A DNA stretch of 64,000 nucleotides, taken from assembly GCA_047639675.1 (NCBI GenBank), contig JBLIOI010000006.1, positions 9,686 to 73,685 of the forward strand, read 5' to 3'. Shown here piece by piece: positions 52,339 through 61,545 of the stretch. A program made the position numbers and the translations under genes. Positions within the stretch are counted from its first letter, which is position 1, and every line of letters begins with the position of its first letter. Origin of the DNA: JABACD01 sp047639675 (GTDB lineage: Bacteria > Planctomycetota > UBA1135 > GCA-002686595). The notes under the pieces are model-generated. The model saw only the letters and a list, made by a program, of their open reading frames with translations. It made no database searches and was not told where the DNA came from.

Positions 52339-52509
52339 CCTTCCTCGATTTGCCCGTGCGCCCCCGTAGTTGGAACTTGGATTCGAGAGCTGCTTCTGGA
52401 GTGAGAATTCAGCCGCATCGAAGGTCAGTGGAGGGCGAGGTGTCTCCAGCTCTTGGCATGGGCGTGGATTAGCCGGATTGAGAGAGATGGGCACGCTGAT
52501 TGGGGGCGG
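52339..52509. repeat. Direct repeat B, copy 2
   Basis: Second copy of the 171-bp repeat (first at 48814-48984). It lies in the 443-base gap between the surface protein and the sigma fusion; the rest of that gap holds no supported gene. Confidence 0.85.
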
Positions 52510-52684
52510 AGCTGGTTGCCTTCGATCGGAGAGAGTGGAGGAATGCGCGCGGCAGGGGGCAAGGAGGATATCGCGCGGGGATACGGCGTGGCTTTGGCGG
52601 CTTCCCGTCGGGGCGCCGGAGATTCGTCTACGAGTTTCCATAGAATCCCTTCGCGCATCCTGAGACGACGGGGGTAAGGACCAT

Positions 52685-55021
52685 ATGGAGCACGTACCCC
52701 AAGCGGCTGGTGAGGATGGAATGCCGAGAGTCGACGATGCCGGTCTGATTGCAGACATGCGCTGGCTCGGCAAGATCGCCACACGGATTGTCAAGGACCC
52801 AGGTCTCGCAGAGGATGCCTGTCAAGATGCGTGGCTTAGGGCGACCCAAAAGAAGGGCGTGGTCTCGTTCCGGACGGAGCTGAGCCGCGGAGTTCGACGC
52901 TTTCTCTATCGATACTGGCGTGGAGAGCAGCGGCGGACGTCCCGGGAGCAGGAGGTTGCTCTGCGCGAGTCGCAACCGTCGGTTGACGAGCTCCTTGGTC
53001 AACATGAACAGCAGAAACGCCTCTGGTCGGCTCTCTTGGAGCTCGACGAGCCCTATCGCTCGACCCTGATCCTACGATTTCAAGCGGGCCTTTCGACCGG
53101 TTTGATCGCAGCTCGGTTCGGGACTTCCGAGGACACCATTCGGTGGCGCGTCCGCCAGGGAACCGACCTGCTGCGGCGGCGCTTCGCCGCAGACGAGGAA
53201 GGGGGCGGTCTGTGCGCTCTAGCCGCTGCGATGCCACTAGGAACTCGCAGGGCGTCCAAAGCCGCAACGCAGTCCGTGGTCGTGGCGCGCTGGCTCCCAT
53301 TCTTCCCCCAGTTACTAGGAGTTCTTCTCATGCTAAAAAGTGCCGCCGTTATCTGTACTGCGCTGGTTGTCGTCTTAGCCATTGTGATGTTTGGGGGGGA
53401 GGGCATGTTCGACGACCTCGCTGCCCCGCCTGCGCTGGGCGCCCCGGAATACTTGCCGGGAGAACTGCCGATCCCGCTTGCGAAACTCCCAGGCCTGGAG
53501 AATTCAAGAGTCGTTGTCGAGCCGCGCGAGCCCGTGAGTGAGGAGGGCGTTATCAGCCCGGATGAGGCCGTCGAGGAGGCGCTAGATCCTCCAATCCTTC
53601 GGCTCCATCTGGCGCTATCGAGTGGGGCCAGACTTCCGGAGAGCTTCACGGTGACAGTCTCGCCATACTTTTCCGCCCTGGGAATCATGGGGTATCCGGT
53701 GGAGACTTCGTTCGGCATAACGGATGGATCGGTTGTGATCCCCCTTGTCTCGAGCAAGCCGATGGACAGCATCATCTTCGGATCCGTCGATCCCCCAACC
53801 CAGGGGATCGTGATCGTCACTGCTGAGGGATTGGGGTGCCAGAAGAGCGGCGTAGTGGATATCAGTTGGAAGGATGGAGATGAGACCTACGTCACCATGC
53901 CCCTGTATCCGGTCACGACGCTGGAAGTTGTCGCTGTGCACGAGGGTTCGGCTGCGCTAGTCAAGAATGTGATGTTCCGAATCCACGGACCAGGCTCTAA
54001 GTACGGAACGGAGTATGAATCGCAGGAAGGTGGAGCCGTTTCCCTTAGCCTGGCCACCGAGGGCGAGGGCGAAGATCGCGTGTACGTTCGTGGCGATGGA
54101 GTCGCCTTGGCGGGCTGGACTCGACGGGAGCTCCTGGCCATCCCCCGACAAAGCGGTGGGCTACGTGAGCTGAAACTTTCAGCTGGCTGCACGCTACGCG
54201 GCTCGATCGAGATGGAGTCTACCCTTCCAATTCCCAGTGAAGCCGAGGTGCGCTACATCGCAATGCGCCATGACGCATTAGGTGGGTTGGAGCACTATCC
54301 CCACGGAGTGGTTCCAGAGGGAAGTGTTCCCATCGCAGCGGACGGCCGGTTTGAAATCTCTAATATCCCCTCCGGAGCGCTCCTCGTACACCTCAGAGAA
54401 AAGGGCCGTTTCATCTTCGAGACTCAGCGCTTGAGCCCGGACCTCCATGTGGATGTTCCGGAAATCGAGGAGCTGGAAATTCGTGTCGTTGTGCCCGCTA
54501 GGAACTGGGTCTTTACGATCAACATGCCTCGGAACAAAGACTCGCCTTGGCAGAGCAACACATTGGTGCGTGCGACCCTCAATCGACAAGCTGGCGAGAT
54601 GGACGCCCCCTATGTCAACTCGAGCGGAGTTAGAGAGCATCTGGCTCAGGCGGGTCTGTTCCGCCTTGGCGATGATGCACAGATGATCCTCCCCATCGGG
54701 ACAATCGAGGAAGGCGAGACTTATCTCTTATCTGTCGGTGCGAACGCGACGTATGAACTCGAACGTCCCATCACGTTCGAAGGACTCGCTCCCTGTCTCG
54801 ACTACACCATCCCTGAAACGGCTCGTGACGAACTCGGCCTCCGGTTAGGCCGATCCAAAGTGGAGACTGAAAGCGGACAGGCTCGGCAGATGGCTGCACG
54901 AAATATTGGGAGGCAAGTCATTCTGAATGCACAAACAGGTCTCATACGCCCCCCACAAAGTGCTGTCGACTCCGCCAGAAACAGCGGAGAGCTGGCCAGG
55001 GAGATTCTGGAGCGAAACTAA
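52685..55021 (+). CDS. ECF sigma factor fused to a transmembrane helix and large extracytoplasmic domain
   Basis: 778 residues from ATG after TAAGGACC. Residues about 20-170 are an ECF sigma: region 2 with AEDACQDAWLRAT and a following LYRYWRGEQRR, region 4 with YRSTLILRFQAGLSTGLIAARFG and the recognition helix SEDTIRWRVRQG. A membrane helix (about 205-236, VVVLAIVMFG) follows. The remaining 540 residues are beta-rich with repeated small sandwich units, e.g. DGDETYVTMPLYPVTTLEVV and DGRFEISNIPSGALLVHL. The layout puts DNA-binding inside and a sensing or binding domain outside. Planctomycetes are known for ECF proteins with C-terminal extensions. Confidence 0.85.
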   Translation: MEHVPQAAGEDGMPRVDDAGLIADMRWLGKIATRIVKDPGLAEDACQDAWLRATQKKGVVSFRTELSRGVRRFLYRYWRGEQRRTSREQEVALRESQPSVDELLGQHEQQKRLWSALLELDEPYRSTLILRFQAGLSTGLIAARFGTSEDTIRWRVRQGTDLLRRRFAADEEGGGLCALAAAMPLGTRRASKAATQSVVVARWLPFFPQLLGVLLMLKSAAVICTALVVVLAIVMFGGEGMFDDLAAPPALGAPEYLPGELPIPLAKLPGLENSRVVVEPREPVSEEGVISPDEAVEEALDPPILRLHLALSSGARLPESFTVTVSPYFSALGIMGYPVETSFGITDGSVVIPLVSSKPMDSIIFGSVDPPTQGIVIVTAEGLGCQKSGVVDISWKDGDETYVTMPLYPVTTLEVVAVHEGSAALVKNVMFRIHGPGSKYGTEYESQEGGAVSLSLATEGEGEDRVYVRGDGVALAGWTRRELLAIPRQSGGLRELKLSAGCTLRGSIEMESTLPIPSEAEVRYIAMRHDALGGLEHYPHGVVPEGSVPIAADGRFEISNIPSGALLVHLREKGRFIFETQRLSPDLHVDVPEIEELEIRVVVPARNWVFTINMPRNKDSPWQSNTLVRATLNRQAGEMDAPYVNSSGVREHLAQAGLFRLGDDAQMILPIGTIEEGETYLLSVGANATYELERPITFEGLAPCLDYTIPETARDELGLRLGRSKVETESGQARQMAARNIGRQVILNAQTGLIRPPQSAVDSARNSGELAREILERN

Positions 55022-55048
55022 GGCGAGTGAGCGGCAACCCGGCGCGCC

Positions 55049-55711
55049 CTAGATCTCTCCTTCGCGCAGTTCTCCTTGGATGGTCGTTTGCCAGTAGCTT
55101 CCCCTTTCGACATGGAGGCAAGTCAACCAGCCACCGCGGCCGGGGTCCGTGTCGATGTTCACCGCGTGCCCGATGTTGATTGGCAAATGCGGCGCCTTGA
55201 GAGCCGTGTGGCCACAGACCATGACCTTGCCGGACTGGTGCGGCTGGGGCTTGCCGAACTTCTTGTGCAGGAGAGTGAACGGTTGCTGTAGCGAGAGCGG
55301 AACGTCGGCTTCTAGGTTGGCGTGGACGAAGATGTGCGTGTCCGTCTCCACGTAAGGCCGGTTCTTGCGCAAGAACTCCCAGTGGCTTTCAGGGACATCT
55401 TTGAAGCCACGAGGCCCGTAGGAATCTAGAGTCGCGCGACCGCCCCAGTCATCGAGCCAATGTGCGAGTTCGCCCTTGTTGATGTTCGCGAGGAAGAACT
55501 TTTCCTCGTGGTTGCCAATCAAGAACGAGACGTCCAAGTTTGACGGCAGGTTGAGGAGGAAGTCGATGACGCCTTTCGAATCAGCCCCACGATCCACGTA
55601 GTCCCCGAGGAATATGATCTGGTCCTCCGGCTGGGGGTTCACCGCCTGCCAGAGGTGCTCCAAGGCGGGCAAGCATCCGTGAATGTCTCCGATCGCGAGT
55701 GTCCTCTTCAT
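55049..55711 (-). CDS. Serine/threonine-type metallophosphatase
   Basis: 220 residues. The metallophosphoesterase motifs are complete: GDIHG near the N terminus, GDYVDRG, GNHEEKF and the histidines in HANLEAD and GHTAL. It matches bacterial PrpA/PrpB-like PPP-family phosphatases and diadenosine tetraphosphatases. Cytoplasmic, two-metal enzyme acting on phosphoproteins or nucleotides. It is convergent with the sigma fusion gene, 27 bases apart. Confidence 0.85.
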   Translation of the reverse strand: MKRTLAIGDIHGCLPALEHLWQAVNPQPEDQIIFLGDYVDRGADSKGVIDFLLNLPSNLDVSFLIGNHEEKFFLANINKGELAHWLDDWGGRATLDSYGPRGFKDVPESHWEFLRKNRPYVETDTHIFVHANLEADVPLSLQQPFTLLHKKFGKPQPHQSGKVMVCGHTALKAPHLPINIGHAVNIDTDPGRGGWLTCLHVERGSYWQTTIQGELREGEI

Positions 55712-55802
55712 AGTTCGCAGATTCTAAGTCGATTTGCCGATGGCGCAAGATTCCTCGGGTTCCAGCGGGCTGCTGGGCATGGGCTATATCTTGAACGTGG
55801 TC

Positions 55803-55943
55803 GGGACTTCGAAGCTCAATCGAGAGATCACTTCAGCGTTTGGAAGTTTCAGTCCTGGTTCCGCGGCAAGCCGGCGAACGCGTTGGGCTTCAATTTGCCG
55901 GGCGGCCTGAGGGTAAGCTTCCTGCCGGAACAGATGGAGTTCT
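55803..55943 (+). pseudogene. Remnant of the WFRD-type C-terminal domain
   Basis: The reading VWKFQSWFRGKPANALGFNLPGG matches the end of the FG-GAP protein (VWKFQFWFRDTPANASGFNL), and ends FLPEQ where the original has FLP-stop. Because the stop changed to GAA, the frame now runs on into the helicase. No start or upstream part of the protein remains. Confidence 0.7.
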
Positions 55944-56218
55944 TGGACTGGGAGCGTGACCGATTAGAATCACGATCGTCAAGTGGGGGGCGGCAAGCCC
56001 CCTTGCTCAAATCTATGCAGCTCCGTCCCTACCAACAACAAGCGCTCGAAGCCGTGCGCGCCGCGTACAAACGCAAGCACCGACGCGTACTCGTCGTGAT
56101 GCCGACAGGGACGGGCAAGACCGTGCTATTCGCGGAGATTTCGCGCTTGGCAAAGGGTCCGGTGTTGGTGCTCGCTCATCGCCAAGAGCTTGTCGAGCAG
56201 GCACGCGACAAGATTTCC
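55825..56218 (+). repeat. Direct repeat A, copy 2
   Basis: Matches 48299-48695, covering a fragment of the FG-GAP protein end and the first codons of the intact helicase. About 7.1 kb separates it from copy 1. In this copy the helicase part is functional and the FG-GAP part is broken. Confidence 0.85.
55980..56005. other. Hairpin in front of the helicase start, copy 2
   Basis: CAAG(T)GGGGGG and CCCCCTTG pair around CGGCAAG, with one bulged T. Compared with copy 1, bases on both sides of the stem changed together, so the pairing has been kept. Confidence 0.55.
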
Positions 56219-57529
56219 AAGTGGTGCGATGATGTGGTTGCAGTGGAAATGGCTGGTCGCCGGGAATTCACGCGACCCAGAGCGGCGCGACCCAAGATTA
56301 CGGTGGCGAGCATTCAGACGCTTCAGCGCCGATTGGAGGAAATGCCGCGTGACGCTTTCCGCATTGTTGTGATCGATGAAGCGCACCACAGCACCGCGGA
56401 TTCATTCCGGGCTGTGATCGATCACTTTCACGCACACATCCTGGGGGTGACGGCGACGCCGGACCGCAGCGACGGTACGCGGCTTGGCGAGGTATTTTCA
56501 GAGGTGGCCTTCGACTACGACATGTTGACTGCCACGGATGAGGGTTGGCTCGCTCCCATAAGTTCATTCTTGGTGAAGACAAAGGCGGACTTCTCGGGGA
56601 TCCGCAAGATCGCGGGGGAGTTGGCGACCCGCGACGTGGAGGCGATCCTGACTAAGGACTTGCACTTGGTAGAAATCGCCGATCCCATCTTGCGTGAACG
56701 AAAAGGTCGGCCAGCCATAGTCTTTGCTGCTTCTGTGGCCCACTCAAAGGCCATGGCGCGCGTGCTCTGTGAACTGTCCGGTGACTCGGGGTGCGCTGCT
56801 TCCCTCGACGGAACGCACACTCTCGAAGAGCGTGCAAAGGTCATCGGCCGCTTTCGCGCTGGTGAGATCAAGGTTCTGGTGAACTGCTCGCTATTCACGG
56901 AGGGTTTTGATGTGCCAGAGATCGCCTTGGTAGCGATTGCGCGGCCAGTCTTGTCACGATCATTTTACGCGCAGATGGTGGGGCGCGGCACTCGCATCGC
57001 TCCCGGCAAGAAGGACTTGCTTGTGCTCGACTTCGTCCCGGTCAACTGTCGCCATTCTTTGGTGCAGGCCGTCGACATCTTTGGAAGGGACAAGGAAGAG
57101 GTGTTGGAACGCGCGCGGGCGATCACTGCTGCTGCAAGTGAAGCCGGCCAAGCGATGGCATTGGAGAAGGCTTTGGAGCTGGCACGCCAAGAGCAAGAGG
57201 CTCAGGAAGCAGACGTGGCTTACCAACTTGTTCGTCGCGATCCCTACGCTTCCGTGGGGATTGATCTCGAGCCCTTTCGCCGCAAGGCCGCCGGCGGCGA
57301 ACCAGCCAGTAAAGATCAGCTCCTGGCCATCAAGAAGGCAGGGCTGCCTGTTGAATTGATCGACGACTTTTCCAGCTACCAAGTCGAGAAGCTGCGCGAA
57401 CACCTGCTCGATCGCAAAGCAGTGGGCCTCTGTACGCCAAAGCAGGCTAAGAAGCTCTTGGCGCTTGGGCTCGATCCACGCGAGGTTTACTACGACGAAG
57501 CAAAGGCCCTGCTCAAGAAGCCCAAGTAG
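56015..57529 (+). CDS. Superfamily 2 DEAD/DEAH-type helicase
   Basis: 504 residues from ATG at MQLRPYQQQALEAVRAAY. Walker A MPTGTGKT, DEAH box VIDEAHHS, motif III VTATP and motif VI QMVGRGTRIAPGKKDLL place it in SF2, close to the Irc3-like group. The C-terminal region has a helical domain (LVRRDPYASVGIDLEPFRR). It unwinds or translocates on nucleic acid using ATP. The start is chosen because the homologous position in repeat copy 1 is the same codon. A longer frame begins at 55655 by read-through of the remnant. Confidence 0.9.
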   Translation: MQLRPYQQQALEAVRAAYKRKHRRVLVVMPTGTGKTVLFAEISRLAKGPVLVLAHRQELVEQARDKISKWCDDVVAVEMAGRREFTRPRAARPKITVASIQTLQRRLEEMPRDAFRIVVIDEAHHSTADSFRAVIDHFHAHILGVTATPDRSDGTRLGEVFSEVAFDYDMLTATDEGWLAPISSFLVKTKADFSGIRKIAGELATRDVEAILTKDLHLVEIADPILRERKGRPAIVFAASVAHSKAMARVLCELSGDSGCAASLDGTHTLEERAKVIGRFRAGEIKVLVNCSLFTEGFDVPEIALVAIARPVLSRSFYAQMVGRGTRIAPGKKDLLVLDFVPVNCRHSLVQAVDIFGRDKEEVLERARAITAAASEAGQAMALEKALELARQEQEAQEADVAYQLVRRDPYASVGIDLEPFRRKAAGGEPASKDQLLAIKKAGLPVELIDDFSSYQVEKLREHLLDRKAVGLCTPKQAKKLLALGLDPREVYYDEAKALLKKPK

Positions 57530-57678
57530 AAATTGCGCTTCGCGCACTCTGCGTTCGACTAGCGGGGCGTAGTCGCCTCCACGCCCCACCTCGCAATTCG
57601 ATTCGCTCAAATGGACCACAAAGGCTTATCCTTATCAGGCTGGGTTTGATCGTCGAGAATCTGAAGATGTTGAGGGTG

Positions 57679-60600
57679 ATGCAGAGGGAAAGCGCGGAGC
57701 GGATGAGGACTCTTCTACATGCGACCTACACGATGGTCGCCGCTCTCTTCGTGCTCGTTCTAAGCGCGCCGGGCCAATCAGCCACGGACCGGCTCGACCG
57801 GAATCCTCAGTTCCGCATCAAGCAGTGGACTATGGAACAGGGGCTTCCCCAGGCCAGCGTCACTTCGATAGCCCAGTCGATCGATGGCTATTTGTGGTTC
57901 GGAACCTATGGTGGTTTGGTGCGCTTCAACGGAAGGGATATGGAGGTCATTGACGTTCAATCCCATCCCGATCTCATGAGTAACCGGATCCTCTCGTTGT
58001 GCGCAGCAGCGGACGGTGCCTTGTGGGTTGGGACGGAGGATCGCGGCGTCTTGAGATTTGCCGATGGCCTGTTCGAACACATTCAGTTGGAGTCCGGGGG
58101 GCCAATCTGGACGATTCGTGAAAGCGCAGAAGAGGTGATTTGGATTGGCCACCACGGCTTGACTTGTTGGGAGAAAGGTCGAGTCGAGTTCTTCGGTGGC
58201 GCGGAGGAGGGGCCGCCTCCGAATATTCTCGAACTGCACGTCGTGGGCAAGGGGCAGGCGTGGGTCGGTACGGGTAAGCACCTGCTCCGCTTTGCTGATG
58301 GCGACTTACGGCAGGTAAGCGACTCGTGGACTTCCGCGTTTATCGACCATGGGGATCGCGGCGTTTTGGCGCTCGGATCTAAGCTAAGGGTCTTGGATTT
58401 TGAGTCTGCCAAGGTTCGTACTTTGGAGCCGAACCTCATTCCAAGTGATGTTGCTACTGCGATCATTGACAGCAAGGGACGAGATTGGATCGGCGCGGGA
58501 AGTGGGCTATTTGTTGCAGAAGCCGGTGAGTTGGATCTTGCCCAGAGCGCCGCGCTGCCGAAGTTGACTCATGTGATCGGTGCAGTCACCGAGGACAAGT
58601 GCCACGTTGTGATGGAGGATCGCGAGGGAAATATTTGGGCTGGATTTGACATTGGTGGGCTGTACCGAATACAGCCGAGGGAAGGAGTGAAGGTGTTCAG
58701 TCTCGGCCAAGGGGTTCAAATCCTCGCCCCCGACGGTGAGGGACGAGTCATCTACGGTTCAGGAACGACAATGAGGTTTGAGCTGACGAGTGAGGGGACG
58801 GCTCGTTACTCAGGAGCTTGGCCTATCGAGAGGAGCGAGGCGGGTGGAGTCCTGTTCCGCGACTCCCGCGGTGCATTGTGGTTCAGCATGGCGGGGGAGA
58901 CTGTTCGTAGAACTGCGGACGGGATGGAGACTTGGGAGGGTCCGGCCAGCAGCATCACGGAAGCACCCGACGGCCACATCTGGTGGGCGTCCGTTCGCGG
59001 AATTTTTGAGTTCGACGGGAGTGATGTGAAACACCATGAACTCCCCACGAGCCATGCGTATTCGCCAATACACACCCTTTGTGTAGATAGCGCCGGCGTG
59101 GCTTGGTTTTCAAGAAAGCCGGGGGAGCTATGCCGATTGAAGAACGGTGGATTGCTTTCCTATGGCGCCATGCAAGGCATGCCCGATGTCCAGTTGCGGA
59201 GCATCGTGATTGATGATGAAGGTACCGTTTGGGCCACTACCTACGGTGCTGGCTTAGTTCGAGTTCGTGACGGCTTGATCAAGACCATCACCACAGAGCG
59301 TGGTCTCCACGATGATTCGCTTGGCTCGATCTTTGAAGAGGCCGGCAGCTTGTGGATGAATAGCAATCGAGGAGTCTTCGCTGTGCAGCTGACAGACCTT
59401 GAGCGTTGCATGAATGGTGGGGCCGACGAGGTCTTGACATGTTGGGAAGTGGGGACGCCTGAGGGCAACGGTAGTTGCGGTTTCCGTGCTGAGGACGGAG
59501 TCCTGTGGTTCCCAACGATCGAAGGCATGGTGAGTGTCACACCGTCGATCAGGTCCAACATGATCCCTCCGCCGATCCTGATTGAAAGTGTGGCGGTTAA
59601 TGGCGTGGGGTACTCGGGAAAAGAGCCGTTACACATTCCGGCAGGTGCCCTTGACCTGGATATCTACTACGCGGGACTCAGTTTTGTGGATCCAGAGCGG
59701 GTGTCGTACCGCACGGAATTGATAGGGGAATACGAGACTCATAAATACAGCGGGCAGCGGGCAGCTGCCTACTTCAACAATCTCTCTCCAGGCGACTACA
59801 CGTTCAAAGTTTCCGCGCGTAACAACGATGGGGTTTGGAGTGAGAACCCGGCCACGTTACTGATTCACCTCGAGCCCCACTATTACCAGACTAGGTGGTT
59901 TGCGGGTCTTGTCGTTATCTGCATTGCGCTGGCGCTCTATGGCGCTCACCGCCTGCGAATGTCTGGAGTGAATGCGCGCAACCTAGCTTTGAATGATGAG
60001 ATTCAAGCGCACAAATCGACGGAGCTTGCGTTGCACGAGCGTGAATCAAGCCATCGCGCATTGGCGGAAACGGCGACGGATGGGATTGTCACGGTCGGTT
60101 CTGATAGTCGCCTTGAGTACGCCAATGCCACGGCCGAGAAGATGTTTGAGTTGCCGGACGTCACTCAGGGAGACTGCCATCTGGGCGATTTCTTGGGCGC
60201 TCAAGGTGCCGCTACCCTCGACCACTTGTTGACCGCAGGCGGTCGCCAGGGCCTTTTGCTCGAAGGGCGATGCGCATCAGGTAGAAAATTTCCCGTCGAG
60301 GTTTCAAGTGGCGAGATGCAGAGCGCGAACGGTGACGTTCGCTATGTCTTGATTTTGCGAGATGTGACCAAGCGCCAAGAGCTCGAACGGCAAGTCGCAG
60401 AGAGTGGCAAGCTCGAAGCGGTCGGCCGTCTAACCGGTGGTGTCGCTCACGACTTCAATAACATCTTGACTGCTCTGATCGGGCACACGGCGATGCTGGA
60501 AGATGACATTGACGATCGCAGATCTCCAGGAGCGCTTCTCAGTCACACGAAGCAGATTCGCAAGAGCACAACTCGAGCGGTGCATTTGGTCCGTCAACTG

Positions 60601-61545
60601 ATGACCTTCGCTCGTCGGCGAGTTGTCGATCCAGGAGTTGTGGACCCCAACGCAATCATTGAAGATGTGGAGTCGATGCTGCGCCGCCTGGTGCCCGAAT
60701 ACGCCGAGCTGAAGTTCGACCTCTGTCCAGATGTGGGGTACGTCTTTGTGGACGCCCACGAACTCGAACAGGTACTCGTCAACCTGGTCATCAACGGGAA
60801 GGATGCAATCCAAGGTCAGGGCACGATTACAGTGGCGACCAGCCTAGTCGAGTCTGTTCTAGAGGCTCCATCAACCGGCGGGCGAGCCATTGACGGGCCA
60901 GCCGTCGCGATTAGCGTCTCGGATGATGGCTGCGGGCTTGAACCCGAGGAAATGTCGAAGATCTTCGAGCCGTTCTACACGACCAAAGAGGTTGGCGGCG
61001 GAACTGGCCTTGGCTTGGCTTCCGCATCTGGTTTCGCCGAGCAGGCCGGCGGCCAGATTTCAGTCAGTACTGTGCTTGGCGAGGGCAGTACTTTTACGAT
61101 TCATCTGCCCGCTGTGTCGCTGGGTAGTCTCTTGCTGCCCCGTCCAGAAGAGTCGAGTGAAGCCGTACAGGGCAAAGGGGGCGGCACGATCTTGCTGTGT
61201 GACGATGAGGGCACCGTACTCAGTGCAACTGCCGCGATCCTGCGCAAGGCAGGCTACGAGGTCATGACTGCGGGCGATCCTAATATTGCTGCCGACCTAT
61301 TCGCGCGCGACCCTTTGGCGATTGATGCGCTCGTCACAGACATGGTCATGCCAATCATGAATGGCCGAGAACTCGCGCGTTTGCTGCGCGAGACTAAGCC
61401 AGAGCTTCGCGTCTTGTTGATGTCCGGTTACACGGACAACCGGGAGGAAGACCGCGCAGATAGCGCGGAGTTCCTGGAGAAGCCATTTTCACCTGGGCAG
61501 TTGATCGAGGCCGTCGGGCGCATGCTTGCAGCGCTCGCTAATTGA
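57679..61545 (+). CDS. Hybrid sensor histidine kinase with periplasmic propeller
   Basis: 1288 residues from ATG (57667 and 57703 are alternatives). After a signal-like start, two-component regulator propeller repeats follow (WFGTYGGLVRFNGR, WVGTEDRGVLRF), then a Y_Y_Y beta domain (YTFKVSARNNDGVWSE), one membrane helix, a PAS region, the kinase core with phospho-His924 (GRLTGGVAHDFNNILTALI), the ATPase (NLVINGKDAIQGQG and GLGLASASG) and a receiver with Asp1221 (LVTDMVMPIMNGREL). It is the SusR-like or BT-type hybrid layout, but lacks a C-terminal DNA-binding domain, so it must act through another regulator. Confidence 0.85.
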   Translation: MQRESAERMRTLLHATYTMVAALFVLVLSAPGQSATDRLDRNPQFRIKQWTMEQGLPQASVTSIAQSIDGYLWFGTYGGLVRFNGRDMEVIDVQSHPDLMSNRILSLCAAADGALWVGTEDRGVLRFADGLFEHIQLESGGPIWTIRESAEEVIWIGHHGLTCWEKGRVEFFGGAEEGPPPNILELHVVGKGQAWVGTGKHLLRFADGDLRQVSDSWTSAFIDHGDRGVLALGSKLRVLDFESAKVRTLEPNLIPSDVATAIIDSKGRDWIGAGSGLFVAEAGELDLAQSAALPKLTHVIGAVTEDKCHVVMEDREGNIWAGFDIGGLYRIQPREGVKVFSLGQGVQILAPDGEGRVIYGSGTTMRFELTSEGTARYSGAWPIERSEAGGVLFRDSRGALWFSMAGETVRRTADGMETWEGPASSITEAPDGHIWWASVRGIFEFDGSDVKHHELPTSHAYSPIHTLCVDSAGVAWFSRKPGELCRLKNGGLLSYGAMQGMPDVQLRSIVIDDEGTVWATTYGAGLVRVRDGLIKTITTERGLHDDSLGSIFEEAGSLWMNSNRGVFAVQLTDLERCMNGGADEVLTCWEVGTPEGNGSCGFRAEDGVLWFPTIEGMVSVTPSIRSNMIPPPILIESVAVNGVGYSGKEPLHIPAGALDLDIYYAGLSFVDPERVSYRTELIGEYETHKYSGQRAAAYFNNLSPGDYTFKVSARNNDGVWSENPATLLIHLEPHYYQTRWFAGLVVICIALALYGAHRLRMSGVNARNLALNDEIQAHKSTELALHERESSHRALAETATDGIVTVGSDSRLEYANATAEKMFELPDVTQGDCHLGDFLGAQGAATLDHLLTAGGRQGLLLEGRCASGRKFPVEVSSGEMQSANGDVRYVLILRDVTKRQELERQVAESGKLEAVGRLTGGVAHDFNNILTALIGHTAMLEDDIDDRRSPGALLSHTKQIRKSTTRAVHLVRQLMTFARRRVVDPGVVDPNAIIEDVESMLRRLVPEYAELKFDLCPDVGYVFVDAHELEQVLVNLVINGKDAIQGQGTITVATSLVESVLEAPSTGGRAIDGPAVAISVSDDGCGLEPEEMSKIFEPFYTTKEVGGGTGLGLASASGFAEQAGGQISVSTVLGEGSTFTIHLPAVSLGSLLLPRPEESSEAVQGKGGGTILLCDDEGTVLSATAAILRKAGYEVMTAGDPNIAADLFARDPLAIDALVTDMVMPIMNGRELARLLRETKPELRVLLMSGYTDNREEDRADSAEFLEKPFSPGQLIEAVGRMLAALAN

